This document shows, piece after piece, positions 37,211 through 46,057 of a stretch of DNA of 64,000 bases. Source of the stretch: Candidatus Obscuribacterales bacterium (GTDB lineage: Bacteria; Cyanobacteriota; Vampirovibrionia; Obscuribacterales; Obscuribacteraceae). The notes beneath the pieces were generated by a model. The model searched no databases, had not been told where the DNA came from, and worked only from the letters and a program-made list of their open reading frames with translations. The stretch is from positions 62,001 to 126,000 of the forward strand of contig JARLHI010000080.1 of assembly GCA_031292355.1 (NCBI GenBank), in the 5' to 3' direction. A program made the position numbers and the translations under genes. Every line of letters begins with the position of its first letter. The first letter of the stretch is position 1.

Positions 37211-37270
37211 GGGCACGCCACCCAAACCAACAGAGTTGTATCTGTAGACCAAAAATGGAGCGGCGTGCCC
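37211..37270. repeat. Inverted repeat between serS and pdxR
   Basis: GGGCACGCC (37211-37219) is repeated inverted as GGCGTGCCC (37262-37270), enclosing a 42-base loop that itself holds ACAGA/TCTGT. The arms lie between the serS stop and the pdxR start, both on the minus strand. A transcript from either strand could fold here, but no clean T-run follows on the minus strand. Confidence 0.55.
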
Positions 37271-37299
37271 TTCTTATTAATTTCTTTTTGAAATCTTAC

Positions 37300-38604
37300 T
37301 TAGACGACTTTGCTAGCGACTTTAGCAGAGGCAGAGTTTGCTACTGGTTCAAGTACTGTTAGGCCCTGCATATAGGGATGCAGAACTTGCGGGATCAAGA
37401 CGGAGCCATCAGCTTGTTGAAAGTTTTCCAGAATCGCCGCAAGCGTGCGCCCAATAGCGAGCCCTGAGCCGTTTATGGTGTGCATAAAGCGCGGCTTTGA
37501 GCCGTCTGCCGGTCGATAGCGCAGATTCGCGCGTCTTGCTTGAAAATCGCCAAAATTGCTGCAAGAACTAATCTCGCGATAACGGTCCTGGCCGGGAAAC
37601 CAGACTTCCAGGTCGTAACACTTTTGTGCGCTGAAGCCCATGTCACCAGCGCAAAGCAAAATGCGACGATACGGTAATTGCAAAGCCTCAAGGACAGCTT
37701 CAGCATCCAAGGTCAGCTTTTCATGCTCAACTTCGGAGTGTTCAGGCAAAACAAATTTGACAAGCTCAACTTTGTTGAATTGATGTTGACGAATATAGCC
37801 GCGGGTGTCTTTGCCGGCGGAGCCTGCTTCGCGCCTGAAATTTGGTGTGTAGGCGCAATGAAATTTCGGCAATTCTGACTCATCGAGAACTTCATCGCGA
37901 TACATATTCGTGACAGGCACTTCGGCTGTCGGAACCAGATAAAGCTCATCATCTGCGCATTTGTAGAAATCGCCATCAAATTTTGGCAACTGACCGGTGC
38001 CAATCATGCAATCACGATTGACTAAAATTGGTGGGAAAATTTCGTGGTAACCGCGCTTGGAATGCAGATCGAGCATGAAGTTCATCAAAGCTCTTTCCAT
38101 TTTTGCGCCGTATTCTAGAAGTACAGTGAAGCGAGATTCAGCCAGTTTGACACCGCGCTCAAAATCGAAAACACCAAGATTGGTACCCAGTTCCCAGTGT
38201 TGTTTTGGATTTTCAATAACCGGAATCGAGCCCCACTTTTTTTGCTCGACATTATCATTTTCGTCAGCACCATCTGGAACCGACTGATCCGGAATGTTGG
38301 GCAGACCCAGATGCAGAGCGCTCAAGTCAGACTCTAACTTTTGACGGTGTTTATCGAGTTCTTCCCGGCGAGCTTTAATGTCCTTTTGCTCAGTCTTTAG
38401 TTCTTCTTTGTTCTCGGCTTTGCCTGTTTTAAATTGCTCGGTAATCTCATTGCTGCGTCGATTAAGACTTTCCCATTCAGCCTGGGCTTTGCGCAAGTCA
38501 GCATCAATTTCCACTAATTCTTTAGTCGTGTAGCCAGCCTTTCTTCTTGCTAAAGACTTTTCCACTTCATCAGTTTTTTCACGAATTAATTTGAGATCGA
38601 GCAT
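37300..38604 (-). CDS. serS: Seryl-tRNA synthetase
   Basis: SerS charges tRNA-Ser. The N-terminal 100 residues are the long antiparallel coiled-coil arm that grips the tRNA variable arm. The class II core has motif 2 in FRREAGSAGKDTRGYIRQHQ and motif 3 in GSGLAIGRTLAAILEN. The 434-aa length is typical. It is divergent from yraN with 75 bases between the starts. Confidence 0.97.
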   Translation of the reverse strand: MLDLKLIREKTDEVEKSLARRKAGYTTKELVEIDADLRKAQAEWESLNRRSNEITEQFKTGKAENKEELKTEQKDIKARREELDKHRQKLESDLSALHLGLPNIPDQSVPDGADENDNVEQKKWGSIPVIENPKQHWELGTNLGVFDFERGVKLAESRFTVLLEYGAKMERALMNFMLDLHSKRGYHEIFPPILVNRDCMIGTGQLPKFDGDFYKCADDELYLVPTAEVPVTNMYRDEVLDESELPKFHCAYTPNFRREAGSAGKDTRGYIRQHQFNKVELVKFVLPEHSEVEHEKLTLDAEAVLEALQLPYRRILLCAGDMGFSAQKCYDLEVWFPGQDRYREISSCSNFGDFQARRANLRYRPADGSKPRFMHTINGSGLAIGRTLAAILENFQQADGSVLIPQVLHPYMQGLTVLEPVANSASAKVASKVV

Positions 38605-38679
38605 TTTATTTTTCCGATTGAACTTTTTCGTTCCAGTCAGCGTTTTCTATAGAGGAGGGCGAAAAAGAGGAGACATGAC

Positions 38680-39177
38680 TTGAGTTTTAAAAGAATTTCT
38701 CAAAAAACCGACTTAAATTATACAGAACCCCCATTGACCGGGGTCCTAATGTTGCAGGAAGAGAAGCCTGAGTGCTTGTCAGCAGAGAAAAACAAGAAGG
38801 TGTCGAATCATCGAATTCGGCTTGGTCGAACCGGCGAAAAAGCAGCCGCCGATTGCCTGACCGCAAAAGGATGGAAAATTCTGGCCAGCAACTGGCGTCA
38901 TGGAAAGATGGGCGAAATCGATATAATCGCTGAAGATGAGACAAAGACAATCGTTTTTATCGAAGTCAAAACGAGAAATCGAACGACTATCGAATATGGC
39001 TTTCGCAACGCGGGCTTCGAGTCAGTCCACCATCTCAAACAGCGAAAAATAATTGCTTGTGCATTTGCCTATTTGAACACGCTGAGCGGAAAACGAAGAA
39101 ATTTACGATTTGACGTCATCGTAGTCGAATTCTTAGATGGAAGACCAGTCATCCACCACGTTTTACAGGCGTTTTGA
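38680..39177 (+). CDS. yraN: YraN family (UPF0102) endonuclease-like protein
   Basis: This protein has a restriction-endonuclease-like fold core: GRTGEKAAADCLTAKGWKIL, then GEIDIIAED and IVFIEVKTRN, giving the E..D..ExK active-site pattern. YraN proteins have no settled role, though DNA processing or repair is suspected. The start is a TTG with AGAGGAG eight bases upstream; the N-terminal 45 residues before the family domain are an extension, and ATG 38749 is an alternative. Confidence 0.87.
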   Translation: MSFKRISQKTDLNYTEPPLTGVLMLQEEKPECLSAEKNKKVSNHRIRLGRTGEKAAADCLTAKGWKILASNWRHGKMGEIDIIAEDETKTIVFIEVKTRNRTTIEYGFRNAGFESVHHLKQRKIIACAFAYLNTLSGKRRNLRFDVIVVEFLDGRPVIHHVLQAF

Positions 39178-39366
39178 TCTCACACAAAAAGCGCTACCGA
39201 TGGTATTACCAGAAGTTGAGAGGAATCGAACAATAAAAAACTCATATTTGTGGCATATAGCTATTGTCGCTACACATAGAAGTGACAAAGAAATGGAGAT
39301 TTGTTAGGCTGAAGGGGCAATAGCAAATCAAAGTACTAGAGAAACTACATCAGGCCCGGTGCATAT

Positions 39367-40326
39367 ATGTTCGTTTGGAAAGAAAGACGCGACTTCGAGC
39401 ATCAAGTTGAAAAACTTGTCAGCAGAGATGCCAACTCTAACGGCGCTAATCGTAGAGCCATAAGTCTTTTGCCCATCCCACCGCTTGAAAGCGAACACGA
39501 AATCACGCGCTCAGAAGATTTTAAATATCAGCAAGTGCTGCTCAATATCGAAGCAAGGCAGACTACATGCTGTTTACGCATTATTTCCCCCTCGATAAAA
39601 TCGCGATCGGCTATTTTGATTTTCAGAGGCCGAGTGATTGGCTGCATGTACGGCAACAAAAAGCTCAAACATCAACTATTTGGTGAACATGCCCACCAGA
39701 AAGCCATGGACGATTTGGCTCAGCCGAAGAATATCGTTGATTTGTACGAGCTTTCAGAAGAAGTAGTTCTCGCCGCGGCATCGCTTTTTCACGGCAGTGT
39801 CATGAAAGTAGCGCCAGATGTACCAGTGATACAGCTATATCAGCAGGCAGTCGAAGATATGATCGCAAGCAACAGCGTTGGTTGTGTGGTGCTTAGCGAC
39901 TCAGAAGGGCTAGCAAAATGTCTGGTTTATTTGTTTGCCGGAAAAATCGCTGGTGTCTTTTCTTTCGTCGACGGCTGGTTAGAACCGAGTTTTGATTCGG
40001 GACTGGAAATTTTAAAATTGACACCAAATGGTCGCATCATGGCCAGTGCGCTTAACGCAGCCAATGAAACCGAAGCAATGCAATTATGCTTCAGCCTGAC
40101 CGGCTTACTTGGAGACCATGGTCAATCAGCGAAGGCACGGATGGATTTCTCCGAGGAGGAAGCCAGAAGCACCAAAGTCGATCCAAGCAAAAACGTTCCG
40201 CAAACGGAAGCGCTCAGGACAACGTTGCAGCTTGAACAAATTCAGTATCAGGATGCAGGCAGCTCGGGCAAATTGTTCACGCGCAAAAAGACGTTGTCCG
40301 GCGACAACAACAAGAAAAAGAAGTAG
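39367..40326 (+). CDS. Unknown protein with two similar modules, upstream of lysA
   Basis: This 319-residue protein was not recognised. Two stretches look alike: residues about 73-97 (SAILIFRGRVIGCMYG) and about 178-200 (CLVYLFAGKIAGVFSF). Each is a hydrophobic beta-hairpin with a Gly-Lys/Arg-x-Ile/Val-x-Gly turn, as in proteins of the DUF4388/gliding-motility type. Between them is a helical linker, and the C-terminus is basic and ends in KKKK. There is no signal peptide. It lies ten bases before lysA and is very likely in the same operon. Confidence 0.7.
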   Translation: MFVWKERRDFEHQVEKLVSRDANSNGANRRAISLLPIPPLESEHEITRSEDFKYQQVLLNIEARQTTCCLRIISPSIKSRSAILIFRGRVIGCMYGNKKLKHQLFGEHAHQKAMDDLAQPKNIVDLYELSEEVVLAAASLFHGSVMKVAPDVPVIQLYQQAVEDMIASNSVGCVVLSDSEGLAKCLVYLFAGKIAGVFSFVDGWLEPSFDSGLEILKLTPNGRIMASALNAANETEAMQLCFSLTGLLGDHGQSAKARMDFSEEEARSTKVDPSKNVPQTEALRTTLQLEQIQYQDAGSSGKLFTRKKTLSGDNNKKKK

Positions 40327-40336
40327 AGCACCATCG

Positions 40337-41692
40337 ATGAAAACGCTCTCTCCGAATCTTCAAATTCGTCCTGCCACTGCGTCGATAAACAGCGCCGGTC
40401 ACCTGACAATCGGCGGATGTGACACTGTCGCGCTGGCCAAAGAATTTGGTACACCTTTGTGGGTGATGGACGAAGAAAGCATTGTTCAGGCAATGCGAGC
40501 CTGCCTTGCTGGTTTGAGCAGCTATCCGCAAACAAGAATTTTTTACGCAGGCAAAGCTTTTTTGTGCCAGGCAATGTGCAAGCTCATTGATAAGCACGGA
40601 CTGCATCTTGATGTAGTGTCAGGCGGAGAATTATTCACTGCATTGTCTGCAGGATTTCCTGCCCACAAAATTTTCATGCATGGCAATAACAAGTCGGCTG
40701 ACGAAATTCACGACGCGATAAAAGCCAACGGCGTGACAATCGTCGTTGACAATCACTCCGAACTGGAGCTGATTATCAGCATCAGCCGCGCACTATTAGC
40801 CGAAGATGCATCGATCACCAAAGTGCCGATTCTATTTCGTGTGACACCAGGTGTAGAGGCAGACACGCATCAACACATCCAAACTGGTCATCACGACAGC
40901 AAGTTTGGCTTTGCCATTAAAGAACTAGATTCGCTCGCAGAAATTATCAAAAAGGGCGCTGATGCCGTCAATTTAATTGGGCTACATGCGCACATCGGCA
41001 GCCAGACTCACAAAATTGAGCCCTATCTCGAAATTGTCGATATACTGGCCGATTGCTTCGTGGACTTTAAAGAAAAATATGGCATCACATTGTCCCTGCT
41101 TGATGTTGGTGGTGGTCTGGGTATCGCTTATAACGATCAAGACAAACCTTTAGCCATGGATGTCTGGGCACAAAGCATCGCTCAGCGCGTCAAAACATCA
41201 TTCAGCAATCGCGGATTGGACCTGCCTACACTAGCTGTCGAGCCTGGTCGAAGCATCGTCGGCACTGCCGGAACCACCCTTTATACGGCTGGCCACGCGA
41301 AGTCACTGCCATCAGGACTGAATTACCTGGCCGTTGATGGGGGAATGGCAGATAATCCTCGCCCCATTACCTATCAGGCACTTTATACAGCATGCATTGC
41401 AAACCGCGCCAATGCGCCTTTATCAACAAATCCTCTCACGCTTGTAGGCAAGTACTGCGAGTCAGGGGATATAATTATTAAGGAAACCTATATTCCGGCT
41501 CAAACCGGCGACATCGTCGCCGTCTTTGGCACCGGAGCATACAACTACAGCATGGCCTCCAATTACAACCGCACCAGACGTCCCGCCTGCGTTCTGGTCA
41601 AAGAGGGTAAAGCTGACGTGATCATCGAAAGAGAATCAGTGGAAAATTTGATCCAACAAGATCGAGTGCCTGCAAGACTCTTAACTGATTAA
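40337..41692 (+). CDS. lysA: Diaminopimelate decarboxylase
   Basis: LysA makes L-lysine from meso-diaminopimelate, drawing on the same precursor used for peptidoglycan. Start ATG 40337 gives 451 aa; the frame is open further upstream but that part overlaps the preceding gene. PLP lysine K73 is in FYAGKAFLC. Other family marks are LHAHIGSQ, DVGGGLGIAY, VEPGRSIVG and KYCESGD, the last with the substrate-binding Cys-Glu. It is followed by cdaA after 53 bases. Confidence 0.95.
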   Translation: MKTLSPNLQIRPATASINSAGHLTIGGCDTVALAKEFGTPLWVMDEESIVQAMRACLAGLSSYPQTRIFYAGKAFLCQAMCKLIDKHGLHLDVVSGGELFTALSAGFPAHKIFMHGNNKSADEIHDAIKANGVTIVVDNHSELELIISISRALLAEDASITKVPILFRVTPGVEADTHQHIQTGHHDSKFGFAIKELDSLAEIIKKGADAVNLIGLHAHIGSQTHKIEPYLEIVDILADCFVDFKEKYGITLSLLDVGGGLGIAYNDQDKPLAMDVWAQSIAQRVKTSFSNRGLDLPTLAVEPGRSIVGTAGTTLYTAGHAKSLPSGLNYLAVDGGMADNPRPITYQALYTACIANRANAPLSTNPLTLVGKYCESGDIIIKETYIPAQTGDIVAVFGTGAYNYSMASNYNRTRRPACVLVKEGKADVIIERESVENLIQQDRVPARLLTD

Positions 41693-41745
41693 ACCGAAGC
41701 CGCTCTCGCGACAAATTCGAGTTCACATTTTCAAATGAGCGAACA

Positions 41746-42750
41746 ATGATCGATTTCGCCCACTGGCTAGCTCGCATGCACTCGATATTTGAACCAAAAA
41801 TACTGGTTCAAATACTGATGATTGGCTATGCTTTGCTGTGGGTCTGGCGAAGAATCATCGGTACACAAGCTGAACGACTCGTCAAAGGCTTGCTCGTTTT
41901 GGTTGTGATCTGCTTTATTTCGGCTTTGCTTGGGCTGAATTTAATTACTTCCATTCTCCAGCATCTGATACCAATAGCGATGCTCGGTCTGCTTATTACT
42001 TTTCAGCCGGAAATCCGAAGGGGGTTGGGCTATCTAGGGCGTGTAGACAAATTTAAAATCGACCTTTCTTTGCGCAACCACGAAGTCGATAAATCAAAAG
42101 GAGACATCGAACAGATCATCGCGGCCGTCAAAAAATTATCGAAACAACGCACTGGTGCATTGATTGTTGTTGAACCGCCAACTGGCGAACGCGACTACCT
42201 GAGCCCGGGGACAAAGGTTGACGGAGACATTTCAACCAATCTCCTTCTCACTCTTTTCTTTCCAAAGTCACCTCTACACGACGGTGCTGTCGTACTCAGA
42301 CAACACAAAATTGTCGCCGCCGGCGTCATATTGCCAATGAGCGGCGATCCTAGATTGAGCACAAAATATGGCACCAGACATCGCGCGGCGATTGGGCTAT
42401 CTGAACTTTACGATGGTTTGTGCATCGTCGTCTCGGAAGAAACAGGTTCTATATCTGCAGCCAATCGTGGCATGCTGGTGCGCTACAACACCGCCGACGA
42501 GCTTGCCGCGCCCCTTTCATATATTTACGACCAGCCAAGCGTAGGCACAGTGACGACGCCATGGCAGGCATTTGCTAACTGGTTCAATCGCTCGAACAGC
42601 AGCGGCAACAAATCGGTTAAACCAGTTTTGCTTAAAGACGTCAGCCAGGGCGCGGGCTATGAATCCAGCGACAGCCATAGCGCAATCAAAGACAACGTAG
42701 AAGAACTGGACACCAGCGTTAACGCCACAGCGGAAGTAGAACAAGCATAA
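41746..42750 (+). CDS. cdaA: Membrane diadenylate cyclase CdaA
   Basis: CdaA makes cyclic di-AMP from two ATP and sits in the membrane through N-terminal helices (about residues 20-90, three helices). The DAC domain has the catalytic DGA at 179-181 (PLHDGAVVLR) and the RHR at 211-213 (GTRHRAAIG). Residues 265-334 form a polar, Ser/Asn-rich tail. Unlike the common cdaA-cdaR-glmM order, it follows lysA and is not followed by cdaR, so the usual regulator is missing nearby. Confidence 0.95.
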   Translation: MIDFAHWLARMHSIFEPKILVQILMIGYALLWVWRRIIGTQAERLVKGLLVLVVICFISALLGLNLITSILQHLIPIAMLGLLITFQPEIRRGLGYLGRVDKFKIDLSLRNHEVDKSKGDIEQIIAAVKKLSKQRTGALIVVEPPTGERDYLSPGTKVDGDISTNLLLTLFFPKSPLHDGAVVLRQHKIVAAGVILPMSGDPRLSTKYGTRHRAAIGLSELYDGLCIVVSEETGSISAANRGMLVRYNTADELAAPLSYIYDQPSVGTVTTPWQAFANWFNRSNSSGNKSVKPVLLKDVSQGAGYESSDSHSAIKDNVEELDTSVNATAEVEQA

Positions 42751-43086
42751 ATCGCCTAGTAAAGGTTGCTCAATATCGTTATTTGATTGAATGCAGGAAT
42801 TCGATTAAGCCGTGTTGTGGCAAGAAAATCTCATTACGAAAGCGGTATTGAAGAATGACTAAATAGCTTAAGAGGGATCGTACTTGAAGTACCAAATAAC
42901 ATGTAGTACCAGGTCAAAAAATCGTTTAATAAAAGTGCCCTCGCAAAGCCACTAAAAAGCAGGCGTTACCACAGAGATGCGTGGTAACGCGTTCACCGAG
43001 GCCGAACTGGTGATAGTTTCAATTAGAGGTTAAGAAGGCATTTATGAGACGAGCTTAGAACTACTAACTCAGTCTTTGCGGCACCT
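42751..43086. other. Gene-free gap downstream of cdaA with one strong hairpin
   Basis: These 336 bases lie between the convergent cdaA and SGNH-hydrolase genes. No reading frame with support is seen on either strand. The only clear structure is a perfect 10-bp stem (GCGTTACCAC at 42963-42972 and GTGGTAACGC at 42981-42990) with an 8-base loop. No T-run follows, so it is a poor terminator. A weaker repeat of GTAC motifs lies near 42886-42912. Confidence 0.6.
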
Positions 43087-43824
43087 CTAAAGAAGACTGA
43101 GTGCATCGAGCCAAACGCGCCTGATTTCACTTGAACCTATGTAGCTCGCCTCGATCGGACTCGGTGGGAAATACCAAAAGTTATTAGCGCTCCCACAAAG
43201 CGCGCCGTGCCCAACAAAATGCTTTCTGATATCAGCATAAAGAAACCCGCGCCGTGCTGATATTGCCCTGACGAAATCATTGAACTGGTCGAGATAGTCC
43301 ACAGGTAATTGGCCGGCAAACAACGGCGAACCCGTGGGTAAGACGCCGGTACCATCAGTAGGGTCATAGACAGAGGCCGTAATCAGTGTTGCCCGGGGAA
43401 ATAACTTTTGTATTTTGGTGAGAACCATGAAGTAGTTCTTCTGAAGCTGTTCCAGACCATTTGTCAGTGCACTCGGGCCCTCTGTTGTGCTTTTTCTGAA
43501 AGCAAGCAGAAGATCGTTTCCACCTATTGTCAGAGTTATCAATACTTTGTCCTGAAATTTCTCACTCAGGTGCTCGAGACGTTGGTTGGACAAAACGTCC
43601 TGGCAAGTGTCACCGTCTGCGCAAATGTTCTCGTGTTGTATGCCTGAGAACATCGTTTGCAGATCTCTTCCTGCAAACTCTGGGAAAATATTCGACTCGT
43701 TGGTGAATAGCAAAGACGCCGCGCCTATTGCTTCTCTACAAACCTGACCCTTTTGTACTGCATCGTTAAAAGCATAAAAATCAATACTCATTGAGTCGCC
43801 AACAGCGATGTAAGCGTCAAACAT
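43087..43824 (-). CDS. SGNH/GDSL hydrolase-like protein
   Basis: This 245-residue protein has block I GDSMS near residue 9 and block III with the oxyanion Asn in TIGGNDLL. The last helix carries SPIEASYIGSSEIRRVW at the position where a DxxH catalytic pair normally lies, so the usual His is not visible. It may be a divergent subgroup with altered catalysis or a non-enzymatic fold. No signal peptide is present. It lies six bases downstream of pyrF on the same strand and is likely co-transcribed. Confidence 0.8.
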   Translation of the reverse strand: MFDAYIAVGDSMSIDFYAFNDAVQKGQVCREAIGAASLLFTNESNIFPEFAGRDLQTMFSGIQHENICADGDTCQDVLSNQRLEHLSEKFQDKVLITLTIGGNDLLLAFRKSTTEGPSALTNGLEQLQKNYFMVLTKIQKLFPRATLITASVYDPTDGTGVLPTGSPLFAGQLPVDYLDQFNDFVRAISARRGFLYADIRKHFVGHGALCGSANNFWYFPPSPIEASYIGSSEIRRVWLDALSLL

Positions 43825-43830
43825 ACAGAG

Positions 43831-44571
43831 CTAAAGCTGTCCTTCCATTTCGGACACGATGCGACGAGCGGCGTCTTTCATATCTTTAGAGCGCGTTATC
43901 GGTCGACCAACAACAATGTAGTCGGTCCCCAATTTGATTGCTTCAGCTGGCGTCACAACGCGCTTCTGGTCATCATCTGAAGCCCAGTCGGGACGAATTC
44001 CCGGAGTGACGATTAAAAAGTCTTTGCCGCACAGCGTACGAATCGATGCCACTTCCTTAGCTGATGCCACCACACCGTCGAGCCCAGCTCTCTTTGTCAC
44101 TATAGCTAAGCGACCGACAGTAGCTTCTACAGTGCGTTGAATGCCCAACTCATCATCGAGCATATTGCGTGTCAGACTGGTCAAAATGGTGACAGCAATA
44201 ACGAGCGGACGTTGAATTTTAAGCGCAGCCGACTCTTCTTCGACAGCCTGCATAGTCGCTTTCATCATTTCGGAGCCGCCTGTGGCGTGCACATTAAACA
44301 TATGCATGCCGTGTGCAACGACAGAACGACTGGCTCCAGCTACTGTATTTGGAATGTCATGGAATTTGCAGTCGAAGAAATAAGGTACTTGCTCGGCTTT
44401 CATTATGTCGAAAATGGCAGTGCCATAACGCGCAAACAACTCCAGACCGACTTTGAACATGCCGACTTCACCGCGAAGTTGTTCAATCCAACGCCGCGCG
44501 TCATCTATGTCTTTGGCGTCTAGGGCAACAATTAGGCGGCCTTTGGCAGTCAACATGGTTTGCGCTGTCAT
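43831..44571 (-). CDS. pyrF: Orotidine 5'-phosphate decarboxylase
   Basis: PyrF performs the last step of UMP synthesis. The catalytic motif FDCKFHDIPNTV and the phosphate-binding VTPGIRPDW and VVGRPITRS mark the group 1 bacterial enzyme. The 246-aa length is normal. It lies between rpmE (upstream, with a terminator between) and the SGNH hydrolase. Confidence 0.96.
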   Translation of the reverse strand: MTAQTMLTAKGRLIVALDAKDIDDARRWIEQLRGEVGMFKVGLELFARYGTAIFDIMKAEQVPYFFDCKFHDIPNTVAGASRSVVAHGMHMFNVHATGGSEMMKATMQAVEEESAALKIQRPLVIAVTILTSLTRNMLDDELGIQRTVEATVGRLAIVTKRAGLDGVVASAKEVASIRTLCGKDFLIVTPGIRPDWASDDDQKRVVTPAEAIKLGTDYIVVGRPITRSKDMKDAARRIVSEMEGQL

Positions 44572-44614
44572 ATCGTCTAATCCTTTTTAATAGAGGGAGG
44601 AAGCCTGCCTAAAC

Positions 44615-44645
44615 AAAAAGACCTGGCAATTGATTCTTGCCAAGT
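44615..44645 (-). terminator. Intrinsic terminator after rpmE
   Basis: On the minus strand, GACTTGGCA (44645-44637) pairs with TGCCAGGTC (44628-44620) with one G-U pair, followed by five T. It lies 25 bases after the rpmE stop and before pyrF. Confidence 0.8.
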
Positions 44646-44669
44646 CTCAAGTTAATCACGCCGAAACAA

Positions 44670-44894
44670 TTAACCGGCGGTCTTTGCTGGAGTCTGATCG
44701 AGCTTATAACGCTTGACGAAGCGATCAACACGACCTTCTGTGTCAACAATCTTCTGCTGACCAGTGTAGAACGGATGGCAGTTGCTGCAGATTTCTACAC
44801 GAATTGATTCTTTGGTTGAACCAAGTTCGACACTATTCCCACAAACACAAGTGGCAGTCACTTTGTTGTATACGGGATGAATTCCTTCCTTCAT
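44670..44894 (-). CDS. rpmE: 50S ribosomal protein L31 (zinc-binding type)
   Basis: This 74-residue L31 has a CxC...CxxC zinc ribbon: C16, C18, C36 and C39. It starts MKEGIHPVYNKVTATC, typical of the zinc form, and has HPFYTGQQKIVDTEGRVDRF in the C-terminal half. The zinc form is normally replaced by a Zn-free paralogue under zinc shortage; no paralogue is in the window. A terminator follows it. Confidence 0.97.
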   Translation of the reverse strand: MKEGIHPVYNKVTATCVCGNSVELGSTKESIRVEICSNCHPFYTGQQKIVDTEGRVDRFVKRYKLDQTPAKTAG

Positions 44895-45128
44895 TTGAGC
44901 ACCATCTTTGTGAAAGTATGCATTGGGATACGTATGCCACGCGTCTGACTGAAAAGTCCCGCGCGCGGATGCAAACCCCGAACCTTTAATGATAGCAGAG
45001 ATTAATCCGGACCGCCGCGGCTACTTCAAGGACTGTTACAGGCCGCGGCGCTCAGCATTATCGACCCGAGCCACTCAGTAAGGATACCCAATGATAAAAC
45101 TTGCTTGACAAGCCTTAAGGGAAGCTTT

Positions 45129-45359
45129 ATGTTGTTCTCACTAATATCGGTCATGCGGAGAGACACCTTGGAAAAAGGCATGCAAAATTTTGAAGCGAGC
45201 ATAATGAAGGCTTTCCAGTCTTCTCCATTTGCAAGCTTGTTTAAAGAGATGCTTGGCAATATGGGTGCTGGTTTTGCTGGTGGTCAAGACCGCGGGCAAA
45301 GCGATTCCGCCATGAACGAAATCTTTAAGAATATGAAACCGCCATACGGTGACGCCTGA
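45129..45359 (+). CDS. Small hypothetical protein
   Basis: Start ATG 45129 has AAGGGA upstream; TTG 45168 with CGGAGAG upstream is an equally plausible start and would give a 63-residue product. The sequence has a helical segment (NFEASIMKAFQSSPFASLF) then a Gly/Met/Gln-rich region. No family was recognised. It converges with the GerMN lipoprotein gene, 15 bases between the stop codons. Confidence 0.5.
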   Translation: MLFSLISVMRRDTLEKGMQNFEASIMKAFQSSPFASLFKEMLGNMGAGFAGGQDRGQSDSAMNEIFKNMKPPYGDA

Positions 45360-45374
45360 CCTTCTCTCGCTTTT

Positions 45375-46049
45375 TTAATTCAACGGTTGTTTGACTTCCA
45401 GCCCGTCTCCGGCAGAAGTTAACCGTTTGCCTTCGACATCCAAAAAGACTTTGTCATGACCAGCTGCTTCCTTGATCGTCAATTGAAGTTGCTGCAGACG
45501 CGTTTCAATTGAATCCACCCCACCGGCGCCAAAACGCCTGGATAAATTGAGCTCGACTACATTGTCTTTCTTCTTCAAGCTAATCAGCACCGTGCCAACT
45601 GGTACTTCGCTTTTGATCCCAGTCTTGCTTTCCGCTTCAGTCGGTCCCTGAAGTAACTGATTGACTGCGCTGCGAAGTGGTTCTTTCTTGTCGATCTCTC
45701 GCTCGACTGCATAAGGCTGCACACTACCTTTGCTTTCTCTAGCAAACCAGATGCGCATTTTTCCTTCTTTTGCAGGTTCAACGACTTCGTCAGTGGTTGT
45801 AGCCACAACTTCTTTGCCCGCTTTGTCCACTTCAGCAGAAGATGTTTCGGTTTGCGCCAGGTCCTCTTTATCACTGGCATCTGTCTTTACTTTCGAACTG
45901 ACAGCCAACTTTTTTCCCAATTTCAAAGTAGGAGGACGATCGGAAGAACTGCCATGCAGTATTTCGCGATTGGTACAGCCGCAAAGCATCGCAGTCAGAA
46001 GTACCAGATACGGTGCTGATTTAAAAACTAATTTCAATTGCGAAAGCAC
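45375..46049 (-). CDS. GerMN-domain lipoprotein
   Basis: A lipoprotein signal peptide ends in the lipobox LCGC25 (TAMLCGCTN). A polar Lys/Glu/Val-rich linker of about 70 residues leads to a C-terminal GerMN domain (about 115-215): MRIWFARESKGSVQPYA, AVNQLLQGPTEAE, and VVELNLSRRFGAG. GerMN domains occur in germination proteins and in other envelope proteins where they are thought to bind peptidoglycan. The next genes in the same direction also encode envelope proteins. Confidence 0.9.
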   Translation of the reverse strand: MLSQLKLVFKSAPYLVLLTAMLCGCTNREILHGSSSDRPPTLKLGKKLAVSSKVKTDASDKEDLAQTETSSAEVDKAGKEVVATTTDEVVEPAKEGKMRIWFARESKGSVQPYAVEREIDKKEPLRSAVNQLLQGPTEAESKTGIKSEVPVGTVLISLKKKDNVVELNLSRRFGAGGVDSIETRLQQLQLTIKEAAGHDKVFLDVEGKRLTSAGDGLEVKQPLN

Positions 46050-46057
46050 CCTTTCAG

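Noticed and set aside
40109..40336. Upstream extension of the lysA reading frame
   Set aside because: It overlaps the end of the preceding gene and has no LysA-like sequence; the family start fits ATG 40337.
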